Below, in pieces: positions 10,075-18,443 of a stretch of 64,000 bases of DNA (position 1 is its first letter; each line of letters starts with the position of its first letter). The position numbers and the translations under genes are program-made. This DNA comes from Mycobacterium ahvazicum (GTDB lineage Bacteria; Actinomycetota; Actinomycetes; Mycobacteriales; Mycobacteriaceae), in the NCBI RefSeq assembly GCF_900176255.2, contig NZ_FXEG02000003.1, positions 1,426,001-1,490,000 on the forward strand, read 5' to 3'. The notes beneath the pieces were generated by a model. That model saw nothing but the letters and a program-made list of their open reading frames with translations, searched no databases and was not told where the DNA came from.

Positions 10075-11229
10075 ATGGACCGTGACCAGCTCATCGACCT
10101 GACCCGACGGGCTTTGAAGTTGGCCCGCGACAACACCACCGACCTGGCCCCGCGGCCACATACCGTCGACGCCGGCGATTACACATCACATGAGCGACAC
10201 CTCAGTGAACGGGCGTTGCTACTGGCCAGCCCGCAGCTGGTCGGCTACATCAGCGAGCTGCCCGCACCCGGCGCCTACTGCACCAAGACCGTGATGGGCA
10301 GATCGATCCTGCTGACGCGGACGTCCGACGGGTCGGTCCGCGCCTTCGAGAATGTCTGCCTGCACCGCCAATCACCGGTCGTGACGGGGTGTGGCGCCGC
10401 GAAGCGGTTCAGCTGTCCCTACCACGCCTGGACTTACGACAACACCGGCAAGCTGGTCGGCGTGCCGGGCCGCGAGGGTTTCCCGGATACGACGGTCAAG
10501 TCCGATTCGCTGACCGAACTCCCCGCCGCCGAATTCGCCGGGTTCCTCTGGGTGGCGCTGGAAAAAGACGCCACCCTGGACGTCGCCGCGCACCTGGGAC
10601 CGCTGGCCGACGAGCTCGACTCGTGGGGCATCGGCCGGTGGTCTCCGTTGGGCGAGAAGGTCCTCGACGCGCCGATCAACTGGAAGTTGGCCGTCGACAC
10701 CTTCGCGGAGAACTACCACTTCGCCACCGTGCACCGGGACACCTTCGCCACAATCGCGCGCAGCAACTGCACGGTGTTCGATTCGTATGGGCCGCACCAC
10801 CGGTTGATCTTCCCGCTCAACGCGATTCTGGAGCTGGAGAATGTTCCCGAGGAGCAATGGGACCCGTTCCACAACATGGTGGTGATCTATGCGTTGTTCC
10901 CCAACATCGTGATCTCGGTGACGATCGCCAACGGCGAGCTCTTCCGGATCTACCCGGGCGACGAGCCCGACAGGTCGATCACCGTGCACCAAAACTCAAC
11001 GCCGCTGGACATTTCCGAAGAATCCGTGGCGGCCGGCGCTCAAGCCGTGTTCGAGTACGCGCACGCGACGGTGCGCGACGAGGACTACAAGCTGGTTGAG
11101 GGGTTGCAGGCCAATCTCAACTCGGGCGCACGCGACCACTTGGTGTTCGGCCGCAACGAGCCGGGACTGCAGCATCGCCACATCGCGTGGGCCAAAGCCC
11201 TCGAAGCCGCATCAGCTGCCCTCGGCTGA
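10075..11229 (+). CDS. Rieske non-heme iron oxygenase, catalytic subunit
   Basis: A 384-residue ring-hydroxylating oxygenase alpha subunit. The Rieske [2Fe-2S] cluster ligands are Cys95-x-His97 (CLHRQS) and Cys114-x2-His117 (CPYHAW). The catalytic domain carries the mononuclear iron motif E212-N-Y-H215-x4-H220. The length is normal for a single-component alpha subunit. AGGGGGC precedes the ATG. No small beta subunit and no dedicated reductase sit beside it, so electrons must come from elsewhere. Its 3' end overlaps the convergent lipocalin-like gene by 18 bp. By family it would insert oxygen into an aromatic or alicyclic ring, or demethylate or hydroxylate; the substrate cannot be read from sequence. 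It lies at the left edge of the first catabolic island. Confidence 0.88.
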   Translation: MDRDQLIDLTRRALKLARDNTTDLAPRPHTVDAGDYTSHERHLSERALLLASPQLVGYISELPAPGAYCTKTVMGRSILLTRTSDGSVRAFENVCLHRQSPVVTGCGAAKRFSCPYHAWTYDNTGKLVGVPGREGFPDTTVKSDSLTELPAAEFAGFLWVALEKDATLDVAAHLGPLADELDSWGIGRWSPLGEKVLDAPINWKLAVDTFAENYHFATVHRDTFATIARSNCTVFDSYGPHHRLIFPLNAILELENVPEEQWDPFHNMVVIYALFPNIVISVTIANGELFRIYPGDEPDRSITVHQNSTPLDISEESVAAGAQAVFEYAHATVRDEDYKLVEGLQANLNSGARDHLVFGRNEPGLQHRHIAWAKALEAASAALG

Positions 11230-12564
11230 CTGGACCTCGGACAACACCGCGATCAGATCATCGAGAAGCGTTGCAAGCATGTCGTTTTGGGCAGGAAGAG
11301 CACCGGCCAGCAGTTCGGCCGCCGCGACGCGACGGCCCGCCGCAACCAACGGCACCAGCTCGTCGACCATCGACTGCAAGCCCGGATCGACGGCGGCGAC
11401 GGTGGTGGCCAGCACCTCGACCAGCTCCCAGTCCCGGTACAGCGCGAACGAACGCTCGTTGAACGCGAAGCCGCTTACCGGCTTACCCCACAGCGTGCCC
11501 TGGTAACGGTACGGGCCTTCCATGTATTCGATCGGCAAACCGTGCGCCGGAGCCGGCACCAGCGGCTCGCCGATGAGATCGAGTTGCAAAGTGGCACAAG
11601 TAATTCGGTGCCGATCGGGCAGGTACCGGGCCAGGGCCGGCGGACGCACCAACGGCCGCACGGTTTCCGGCCATCGCACGTAGCTGCTGACGGTAACCTC
11701 CACGTCCTCGGCACACTCCGGCGCGATGGCAGGGTCGGGGTGACTCGTCGTCACACCGGTAAATGGTTGCAGCGCATTGCCGTTCGTGCGGTCGAACTGC
11801 CGCCATATACTCAGGTCGACGCCGTTGTCGAAATTGATCGTGCGCCATTCGTGCGAGCGGGCCCGCGGGTCTCCCCCGGATCCGCCGCCGCCCGCGTACT
11901 TGGGGAACCACTGCCGGTCGACATGTCCGGCGCTACCGGAGACCTCCTCGACCGTCTCCCCCCAGCGCAACGTTCCGGTCATCGACATGCCGGTCTGGAA
12001 ATACGAGTACGTGTCGTCCTGGCCGAAACAGACGATCTTGCCGTTGTAGGTGGACGCCCCGACCGGTGTCGGCGCGCGCGTCGGGGTGACGACCAAATCC
12101 AGCCGCATGGACCGGCCCTGGTGATCCTGCCCCACCAGGCTGACGCGATACGTGTACGGCAGCAACCCACCGTCGCCGTCGCGGCACGTCATCCACGACG
12201 CGGTACCGGCACTGCTCTGATAGCTGATGTCGAGATAGCCTGCGGCCATGGTCATTTTGCGCTGCGCGCCCGGTTCCATGTTTTTCGGCGGCATGTCGTA
12301 ATCGGTGTAAGTGCCGTAGTCACCGGTATCCAGGTCGAACAGCGCCATCGTGTAGAAGTCGGCGACGACCGTTCCCCCGGGTTGGTTCTTGTTGAAGATG
12401 GTCAGGAACGCGAACGACCGGTCAGTCTCGACGGCCTGCAGTTGCCCGGCGATGAACCACGTGTCGGACTCCTGGTCGGGATGTTCACCCTCGGCCTCGG
12501 GGAAATCCAGCTGGCTGTCACCGGGCACCAACTGATACGGGTAACGGCGCCAATCGGTGTTCAT
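11212..12564 (-). CDS. CrtC/AttH lipocalin-like protein, possible hydratase or cyclase
   Basis: A 450-residue protein without a signal peptide. It is rich in beta strands and aromatic residues and resembles the two-barrel lipocalin fold of the carotenoid 1,2-hydratase (CrtC)/AttH superfamily. Recognition rests on the overall pattern (GTLRWGETVEEVSGSAGHVDRQW followed by a strand-rich second half), not on a single diagnostic motif. The segment GHVDRQW, with His, Asp and Trp close together, resembles the conserved region of that superfamily. The last 60 residues are Ala/Leu-rich helix. It is divergent from the aldehyde dehydrogenase, with one exact island palindrome between them. The reaction is not known; a role in hydrating or cyclising an intermediate is a guess. 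Confidence 0.55.
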   Translation of the reverse strand: MNTDWRRYPYQLVPGDSQLDFPEAEGEHPDQESDTWFIAGQLQAVETDRSFAFLTIFNKNQPGGTVVADFYTMALFDLDTGDYGTYTDYDMPPKNMEPGAQRKMTMAAGYLDISYQSSAGTASWMTCRDGDGGLLPYTYRVSLVGQDHQGRSMRLDLVVTPTRAPTPVGASTYNGKIVCFGQDDTYSYFQTGMSMTGTLRWGETVEEVSGSAGHVDRQWFPKYAGGGGSGGDPRARSHEWRTINFDNGVDLSIWRQFDRTNGNALQPFTGVTTSHPDPAIAPECAEDVEVTVSSYVRWPETVRPLVRPPALARYLPDRHRITCATLQLDLIGEPLVPAPAHGLPIEYMEGPYRYQGTLWGKPVSGFAFNERSFALYRDWELVEVLATTVAAVDPGLQSMVDELVPLVAAGRRVAAAELLAGALPAQNDMLATLLDDLIAVLSEVQSAEGS

Positions 12565-12598
12565 TTCGGCTTCCTTGCCACGGCGCTATCCTTATTCT

Positions 12599-12623
12599 TT
12601 GCTATGTTAGCGTCAATAGCGAA
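12599..12623. promoter_or_regulatory. Palindromic operator candidate TTGCTAT-N10-ATAGCGAA
   Basis: Lies in the 101-bp divergent gap between the lipocalin-like gene and the aldehyde dehydrogenase. The core GCTAT/ATAGC arms are at 12601-12605 and 12616-12620. All 15 fixed positions are identical to the element at 49005-49029. It is read as a binding site for a dimeric regulator, from symmetry and recurrence only. Confidence 0.55.
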
Positions 12624-12665
12624 GTTACGGCCACGACCTCATCCCCGGCCCAAGGAAGTGCCCCG

Positions 12666-14138
12666 ATGACAGAAAAATCCGACCATCGGACCTACGCCGA
12701 ACTGTTCATCGGAGGGCAGTGGCGCAAGCCCGCCAATCCGCAACAGCTCGCCGTGATTTCGCCGCATACCGAGGAGCCGGTCGGGCACGTACAGGTGGCG
12801 GGACCCGAGGACCTCGACGCCGCGGTGGCCGCCGCGCGACAGGCTTTCGATCACGGCCCGTGGCCACGCATGGCCCACGCCGAACGGATGGCCAAGGTCG
12901 AAGAGCTCGCCGCGATCTATGCCGGCCACGTCGACGAGATGGCCGATCTGATCACCGACGAGATGGGGTCGCCGCGCGCCTTCAGCCGGATGGGTCAGGG
13001 TGCGGCGGCGGCGGCGCTGATCCACCTCACGCTGGCCGCCGCCCGCGACTTCCCCTGGACGGAACGGCGCCAGGGCGTTCTCGGCGAGGTGCACCTGCGC
13101 AGGGCTCCGGTCGGGGTGGTCGGCGCGATCGTGCCGTGGAACGTGCCGCAATTCCTGATCATGCCCAAGTTGATCCCGGCCTTGATCGCGGGATGCACGG
13201 TCATCATCAAGCCCGCACCCGAAACACCCCTGGACGCTTTGTGGTTGGCCGAAATGATCGAGCAGCTGGACCTGCCCGAAGGTGTGGTGTCGGTGCTGCC
13301 CGGCGGACCCGACATCGGCGAGGCGCTGGTGCGCCACCCCGGCGTGGACAAGATCGCGTTCACCGGTTCCAGCGCGGTCGGGCGCCGCATCGCAGCCTTG
13401 TGCGGCGAGCAGCTCAAGCGCGTGAGTCTCGAGCTGGGCGGTAAGTCCGCGGCCATCATCCTCGACGACGCGGACATCGACAAGACCGTCGCCGGGCTGA
13501 AGTCGGCCGGCCTGATGAACAACGGGCAGGCCTGCGTCGCCCAAACCCGCATCCTGGTCAGCGACAAACGTCACGACGACGTCGTCGACGCCCTGGCCGG
13601 CATGATGTCGTCGCTGACGGTCGGCGACCCGGCCGACGAGGCCACCGATATCGGCCCGCTGGTCGCCCAACGTCAACAACGCCGGGTCCAGGATTACATC
13701 AAGTCGGGGCAAAGCGAGGGCGCACGCATCGTACTGGGCGGCGAAGCCAGCCCGTCCGATCGCGGATGGTATGTGCAGCCAACGCTATTCGCCGATGCCA
13801 CCAATGACATGCGCATCGCCCGCGAGGAGATCTTCGGCCCGGTCCTGACGGTGCTGCGCTACCGCGACGAGGCCGACGCCATCCGGATCGCCAATGAGAC
13901 CGACTACGGATTGGCCGGTTCGGTGTGGACGTCCGACATCGCGCACGGCCTCGAGGTCGCCGCCGGTGTGCGCACCGGCACGTACGGCATCAACATGTAC
14001 ACCCTCGATATCGGCGCCCCGTTCGGCGGTTTCAAGCAGTCGGGAATCGGACGCGAATTCGGCCCAGAGGGCCTGCACGAGTACGTCGAGCTTCAGACGC
14101 TGGTGTGCAAAGGGCAACTGCCGCCGTTAACCGGTTGA
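12666..14138 (+). CDS. NAD(P)-dependent aldehyde dehydrogenase
   Basis: A 490-residue ALDH-superfamily enzyme that oxidises an aldehyde to the acid. Seen: the N-terminal FIGGQW strand, VPWNVPQF and KPAPETP of the cofactor domain, the catalytic Glu256 in LELGGK, the nucleophile Cys290 in NNGQACVAQTR, and the C-terminal EEIFGPVL and PFGGFKQSGIGRE motifs. All key residues are present. It stands alone on the plus strand between divergent and convergent genes, sharing the upstream operator candidate with the lipocalin-like gene. It could take the aldehyde from an alcohol or oxygenase step and pass an acid to the nearby CoA ligase. Confidence 0.95.
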   Translation: MTEKSDHRTYAELFIGGQWRKPANPQQLAVISPHTEEPVGHVQVAGPEDLDAAVAAARQAFDHGPWPRMAHAERMAKVEELAAIYAGHVDEMADLITDEMGSPRAFSRMGQGAAAAALIHLTLAAARDFPWTERRQGVLGEVHLRRAPVGVVGAIVPWNVPQFLIMPKLIPALIAGCTVIIKPAPETPLDALWLAEMIEQLDLPEGVVSVLPGGPDIGEALVRHPGVDKIAFTGSSAVGRRIAALCGEQLKRVSLELGGKSAAIILDDADIDKTVAGLKSAGLMNNGQACVAQTRILVSDKRHDDVVDALAGMMSSLTVGDPADEATDIGPLVAQRQQRRVQDYIKSGQSEGARIVLGGEASPSDRGWYVQPTLFADATNDMRIAREEIFGPVLTVLRYRDEADAIRIANETDYGLAGSVWTSDIAHGLEVAAGVRTGTYGINMYTLDIGAPFGGFKQSGIGREFGPEGLHEYVELQTLVCKGQLPPLTG

Positions 14139-14141
14139 TAA

Positions 14142-14582
14142 TCAACCGCATTGGGGCATCTGCAACGTGAGCTCGACCGGGCAGCACAGGACGCCGTGTT
14201 GGTTGGTCACATCGATCGTGATGTCGACCAGCCGGCGCGGTGGGTCCACCGAAGTGTCCAGCCGCTTGGCCACCGCCCGGCCCCGCCCGATCATCGTGTC
14301 ACCCGCGTAGATCGAACCGGCCAGCCGCAGCGAGCGGCGCACGACCCGGCTGCTCGGCCCGGCCCAATCGGTCGCGACGCGGTCGGCGAACCCGGCGAGA
14401 TGCATGGTGTTGAGGTAAATCGTTGGATTGCCTTGCCGTTGGGCATATTCGTGATCGAAGTGGCCGGGAAAATAGTCCCACGTCGCGCCGGCGTTCTCCA
14501 CCACCCGCTGGTAGCTGATCTCGTCGACCACCTCCGGCAACTCCGCGGGAACCGTGATCTCGTTCCAGTCCAGATCGGTCAT
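14142..14582 (-). CDS. MaoC-like hot-dog hydratase subunit carrying the active site
   Basis: A 146-residue hot-dog protein. It keeps the Asp/His pair of the MaoC/ChsH1 group in the segment WDYFPGHFDHEYA (about residues 35-47), followed by the family-type YLNTMHLAGFADR helix. It overlaps the upstream 184-residue gene by four bases (ATGA), so the two are translationally coupled. In the mycobacterial ChsH1-ChsH2 hydratase two such chains form one enoyl-CoA hydratase, with catalytic residues on the ChsH1-like chain; this pair fits that plan. It would hydrate an unsaturated acyl-CoA, probably one made by an acyl-CoA dehydrogenase of the island. Confidence 0.75.
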   Translation of the reverse strand: MTDLDWNEITVPAELPEVVDEISYQRVVENAGATWDYFPGHFDHEYAQRQGNPTIYLNTMHLAGFADRVATDWAGPSSRVVRRSLRLAGSIYAGDTMIGRGRAVAKRLDTSVDPPRRLVDITIDVTNQHGVLCCPVELTLQMPQCG

Positions 14583-15133
14583 GCCGGGTTCGCCGGGGTG
14601 AAGCGGAACAACGTATTTCGCGATCGGGCAACGACCGTTCCGTCCTGCCGGCGATAGGTCTCCAACGTCTCGATGAAATGGCCGGTACCCAGCCGGGTCT
14701 GCTTCTCCGGTGATACCGACACCAGTTCTTCGATACTGGTGAGCACGTCACCCTCGACAATGGGTTCGGTGAACTCGACGTCGTTGGCGGCATTGATGAA
14801 CGTGGTGCCCGGCAACGGCACTCGCAAGATCAGCGACGCGGCCGGGCGCCGGCCGCCGGGCTCCCATGGCGGGGGTATCAGCCATCCCATCAACAGACCC
14901 GGCGGGGCCAGCAGGCCGCCCCACTGCTGCCGGGCGAATTCCGGATCCCAGTACGACCGGTTGCCGTCGTGAATCATCGAGGCATACAACTGAATACGGG
15001 CACCGCTGACCGGATTCACCGCGGTCCGCGGTTCGCTTGCCGCGCCAACCATCCGCAGCGCGTCTTCGTATGTGCCGAAGGCCAATTGGTAGCTGAGATC
15101 CGAATCCACGTATCGGTGCCGCTTACATGACAA
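14579..15133 (-). CDS. FAS1-like dehydratase-domain protein, partner hydratase subunit
   Basis: A 184-residue protein like the N-terminal hot-dog domain of MaoC-type hydratases: Leu/Gly-rich strands, the substrate-tunnel type segment APPGLLMGWL, and the later FTEPIVEGDVLTSIEEL strand. It lacks the D-x4-H pair of its coupled partner downstream, so it is probably the non-catalytic substrate-binding chain. The start is uncertain: TTG at 15133 overlaps the previous stop by 11 bp, and a GTG at 15112 (VDSDLSYQL) is also possible. It sits in the minus-strand operon running from 18305 to 14142. Confidence 0.7.
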   Translation of the reverse strand: MSCKRHRYVDSDLSYQLAFGTYEDALRMVGAASEPRTAVNPVSGARIQLYASMIHDGNRSYWDPEFARQQWGGLLAPPGLLMGWLIPPPWEPGGRRPAASLILRVPLPGTTFINAANDVEFTEPIVEGDVLTSIEELVSVSPEKQTRLGTGHFIETLETYRRQDGTVVARSRNTLFRFTPANPA

Positions 15134-15548
15134 GCGGGTGCCGGCTCGGCACCAGATCCCAGGAGAGATTGCGCGAGGTGTAATACCAGCCGCCGCGCTC
15201 GTAGATCAGCTCATCCCGGTATGTCCCGGTGGCGCGCAGCGTGGTATCGCCGAAAGCGGCCGAGAACAGCACCGCGACACAACGCTGCATCGCGTGGACA
15301 CCGTCGACCGCGATCTCGTGATCGATGGTCACCAACCGTTGTCCTTCGCCCCCGTCGAAGGCCAGACGCAGGTCGGCGAACAGTTCGCCGTCGCGGACGA
15401 AGCTGGCACCGGAATGACGAAACGTCGCGATCCAGCTATCGCGGTCACCGTCGGAGTATGCGCGATTGTGCCGGGCGTTCAAATTCAAGATCGCATCGCG
15501 GCCGGTCGCGGCGTGCAAGAACTGTTCCTGCTGGTAGGACAATGTCAT
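15123..15548 (-). CDS. SnoaL/NTF2-like small protein
   Basis: A 141-residue protein starting MTLSYQQEQF. It has the cone-shaped NTF2-like pattern: an N-terminal helix pair with ARHNRAYSDGDRDSW, then strands, ending with the typical ATGTYRDELIYERGGWYYTSRNL segment. Members act as small isomerases, dehydratases, hydroxylase beta subunits or binding proteins. A longer reading frame from 15599 would add 17 residues, but ATG 15548 gives the usual family N-terminus. It sits between a CoA ligase and the split hydratase on the minus strand. It could also serve as a beta-like partner of the Rieske oxygenase upstream; that is a guess. Confidence 0.65.
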   Translation of the reverse strand: MTLSYQQEQFLHAATGRDAILNLNARHNRAYSDGDRDSWIATFRHSGASFVRDGELFADLRLAFDGGEGQRLVTIDHEIAVDGVHAMQRCVAVLFSAAFGDTTLRATGTYRDELIYERGGWYYTSRNLSWDLVPSRHPLVM

Positions 15549-15608
15549 TTCTACTCGCCAGCCTCTCCCCGAAGGAAAAAGAAACGCACCACGTAACATG
15601 GACTTTAC

Positions 15609-17195
15609 TTACCGCTTAACAATATATCCGTATTCTTCCCGATCCCAGACCCCCGAAGTCAAACCTTTGGCTCGCAATAAATCTTTACGCACGCGCCCGA
15701 TAACGTTCTTCGGGAGTTCGTTGACCTCCTCGACGTACCGGGGCACGCAGAAGTAGGGCATCCGGTCGGCGCAGAAGTCGAGCAACTCGGCACAATCCAG
15801 CACCGCGTCCGGCCGCAGCGCGACCACGACCAGGATGTCGTCCTCGCCTAATTCGCTGGGCACCCCGATCGCTGCCGCCTCGGCGACCGCGGGGTGGCCC
15901 ATCACGACGCGCTCCACTTCGACCGAGGAGATGTTCTCGCCGCGCCTGCGCAGCGAATCCTTGATCCGGTCCACATACGTCAGGTTCTGATCGGCGTCGA
16001 GCCGGCCGAGATCACCGGTGCGAAACCATTCCGGGTGCGGATCCACCCGAGCGTCCCGGCCTAGGTAGCCCTCGCTCATCACGTGCGGGTGCCGGGGCCG
16101 GCAGGCGATCTCGCCGACGACCCCGGCGGGCAGCGGGTTCCCGTCGCCGTCGACAATGCGCACGTCGAAGTTGGGATTGGGCCGCCCCGATGTCCCCGGC
16201 ACACCCTCGTCGGCCACGCCCTTGACCGCGATCGGGAAGGCCTCGGTCATCCCGTACATCGTCACAATGCGGCAGCCGTAACGCTTTTCGATGTCGCGGT
16301 AGCAGCCGGCGTCGATCGGCGCGGCGGAGATGAACCGCAGTGGCAACTCCGCATCGCTGGGCTCCGCGGGCTGGTTGTACAGCATCGACACCATCGCGCC
16401 GGCTCCGGCAAAGCCGACCGCGTCATGGGCGCGGATGTCATCCCACACCTGAGCAGGATGGAACGACTGCGCCAACACGGTCGTCGCGCCCACCAGCATC
16501 GGGGCCAGCACGCTGGGAGCCGCGCTCAAGTGAAACAACGGCATCGCCGTCCACAACGCCTCCCCCGCTCGCAACTCCCAGGCCGCCGCAACGGTCGCAG
16601 CCACCGAGAACAGGTAATGCCAGCTCGTGGCAACGGCTTTCGACGGTCCGGTGGTGCCCGACGTGTAGAACAACGCCCCCACGTCCCCCTCCCGTGCCGG
16701 GTTGTCCGCGCAGCGGACAGCTCCGGCGTCCACAGCCTCCTGAAGCGAATCATCCTGCACCACAACGTTGGTCACCGTGTCCAGCCGGTCGGCAACCTCA
16801 TCGACGCGGGCACGGCGCTCGGCGTCGGTGAGAATCACCTTGGGCCGCGCCAACTGCAGGGTGTGCAGCAGAAAGTCTCCCTTGTTCGCGGCGTTGACCG
16901 CCGCACTCACCGCGCCGATGCGGGCCGCGCCCAACCAGAAATACACCCATTCGGGGCAGGTTCCGGTGAACAACGCCACCCCGTCACCGCGGCCCACTCC
17001 CAATTCGCTGAGCATGTTCGCCGCCGCGCACGCGCGCTGCCGCATCTGCTCGAACGTCACCTCGGTCCCGGCGATCGACATCATCACTCGATCCGGGTAC
17101 TGCTCGGCCCGCCGATCCAACACGTCCGCAACGCTGAACCGCTGCGCGCCGAAATCGGAGGGCCCCAGGGGCTTACTCCGAACCGAATGCATCAC
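15609..17195 (-). CDS. AMP-forming acyl-CoA synthetase
   Basis: An ANL-superfamily ligase of about 527 residues that activates a carboxylic acid to its CoA thioester through an acyl-adenylate. Seen: the P-loop YTSGTTGPSK, the A5-type TMYGMTEA, the A7-type WFRTGDLG, and the A8 hinge YVDRIKDSLRRRGENIS. The A10 region reads PKNVIGRVRKDLL, so the usual catalytic Lys of the G-K-I/V motif is Arg, with a Lys two residues later. That pattern occurs in some CaiC-like ligases. Translation starts either at GTG 17195, directly after the oxygenase stop, or at ATG 17192. The stop-to-start junction with the oxygenase gene indicates coupling. Confidence 0.9.
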   Translation of the reverse strand: MMHSVRSKPLGPSDFGAQRFSVADVLDRRAEQYPDRVMMSIAGTEVTFEQMRQRACAAANMLSELGVGRGDGVALFTGTCPEWVYFWLGAARIGAVSAAVNAANKGDFLLHTLQLARPKVILTDAERRARVDEVADRLDTVTNVVVQDDSLQEAVDAGAVRCADNPAREGDVGALFYTSGTTGPSKAVATSWHYLFSVAATVAAAWELRAGEALWTAMPLFHLSAAPSVLAPMLVGATTVLAQSFHPAQVWDDIRAHDAVGFAGAGAMVSMLYNQPAEPSDAELPLRFISAAPIDAGCYRDIEKRYGCRIVTMYGMTEAFPIAVKGVADEGVPGTSGRPNPNFDVRIVDGDGNPLPAGVVGEIACRPRHPHVMSEGYLGRDARVDPHPEWFRTGDLGRLDADQNLTYVDRIKDSLRRRGENISSVEVERVVMGHPAVAEAAAIGVPSELGEDDILVVVALRPDAVLDCAELLDFCADRMPYFCVPRYVEEVNELPKNVIGRVRKDLLRAKGLTSGVWDREEYGYIVKR

Positions 17196-18305
17196 TTAGG
17201 CTTTCGCGGCCGCCGGGTCGGGCTCGCCGCCGGCGGTGTACCCGAAGTCGTCAGGCGACGGCTCGGCGTCCGGGTAGAAGCGGTGCGCCCAGCGCCGCAG
17301 TGCCGCGTAGTCGCGTGCCTCCTCGGGAGCCAGGTTCGGCTTCTCCAGGTACTTCATGTTCTCCCAGGTGAAGAAGTCCTGTTTGATGACTTCTTGTTGC
17401 AGCGCAAGGAATTTCGCGGCCCGGCCGGTGGGCTTGTCACCCGTGTCGCCGGGTTCGCGGACGGAAGCCTGCGTGTAGAAGTAGTCGGTGTAGTCTTCAT
17501 CGACCGGCGTCTGCCCGGTGACCTCGATGGTGGCCACCAGGTCACTCGGGAAGCGGACGAGCCCCAGTCCCAACGAATAGTTGTCGTAGATGATCTTGGC
17601 GTCGACCGGCCCGTTGGGGGTCAGCCACGTCTTGGCCCGGCCCCCACCGAAGTGAGCGTTGACGGTGGCGTGCAGGTGATAGCCCGCCACCTCGAACGAG
17701 GCGGTGTTGGCCGGGTTGGCGGCCTTGTGCACGTACTGCACGTGATACGGGTCGGCCGCGTTCTCGATGATCATCTGCGCGTGCACCTTGACCCGATTGA
17801 GCATCCGGCTGTGCGGGTGCAGGGGGTAGTACTCGCCGGTCTCCAATTCGGGCAGCGCCGGCGGCTGCCAGTACGGCGCCCTGCCGTGACGCTCGTGCCA
17901 GACCAGGATGAAGCCGTACCACTCCATGGTCGGATAGGTGCGGATGCGCACGTTGTTCTTACAGCCGATCTTGCTGTATGGAATCAGCGCGTTGCTGCCG
18001 TCGCCGCGCCATTGCCAGCCGTGCCAGGGGCAGACGATGTTCTCGTTGTCGACGGTGCCGCCGACGCCCATGTTGGCGCCGAGGTGCTGACAGTAGGCGT
18101 CCAGCACATTGACCTTGCCGGAGGCGGTGCGGAACAGCACCAGCTCCTCACCGAAGTAGTGCAGACGCTTGACGTCACCAGGCTTGACGTCGCTGGCGAA
18201 GGCGACGATGAACCACCCGGTCGGGAATCGATAGGTGGACAGCGCAATGCCGGACTGTCCGAACTCGCGTTCCGACGGGTCTTGCTCCGAAATCGTATGC
18301 GTCAC
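17196..18305 (-). CDS. KshA-like Rieske oxygenase
   Basis: An oxygenase of about 369 residues resembling the 3-ketosteroid 9-alpha-hydroxylase oxygenase KshA. Rieske ligands are Cys72-x-His74 (CQHLGANMG) and Cys92-x2-His95 (CPWHGWQW). The mononuclear iron site lies in ENAADPYHVQYVH, with His188 and His193 as the two His ligands and an acidic residue further on. A frame from 18323 would start MGNGVLV, but GTG 18305 has GGAG at good spacing and is preferred. It heads the minus-strand operon with the CoA ligase, SnoaL-like protein and split hydratase. That context suits ring hydroxylation followed by CoA activation. No reductase gene (KshB-like) is present in the window. The substrate is unknown; a steroid or other polycyclic terpenoid is plausible. 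Confidence 0.85.
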   Translation of the reverse strand: MTHTISEQDPSEREFGQSGIALSTYRFPTGWFIVAFASDVKPGDVKRLHYFGEELVLFRTASGKVNVLDAYCQHLGANMGVGGTVDNENIVCPWHGWQWRGDGSNALIPYSKIGCKNNVRIRTYPTMEWYGFILVWHERHGRAPYWQPPALPELETGEYYPLHPHSRMLNRVKVHAQMIIENAADPYHVQYVHKAANPANTASFEVAGYHLHATVNAHFGGGRAKTWLTPNGPVDAKIIYDNYSLGLGLVRFPSDLVATIEVTGQTPVDEDYTDYFYTQASVREPGDTGDKPTGRAAKFLALQQEVIKQDFFTWENMKYLEKPNLAPEEARDYAALRRWAHRFYPDAEPSPDDFGYTAGGEPDPAAAKA

Positions 18306-18366
18306 GAGAACTCCGTTTCCCACGCGGCCGGGCCGCTCTTACCTCACCGCGCTTCGACGACTAGAG

Positions 18367-18386
18367 TCTATTTTTACTATCTTAAG
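18367..18386. promoter_or_regulatory. Weak copy of the island palindrome
   Basis: TCTAT-N10-TTAAG in the AT-rich centre of the 138-bp divergent gap between the KshA-like oxygenase and the P450. The spacing equals that of the exact copies, but the match is weak. Confidence 0.25.
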
Positions 18387-18443
18387 CATTGAACGTCAAC
18401 GCGGCACCAGGCAGGGTGCCGCACGTTAGGAGAGCGAGCGGGG

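Noticed and set aside
16083..18392. A 769-codon plus-strand frame across the ligase and KshA-like genes
   Set aside because: Antisense shadow with no family likeness; both minus-strand genes have full domain motifs.
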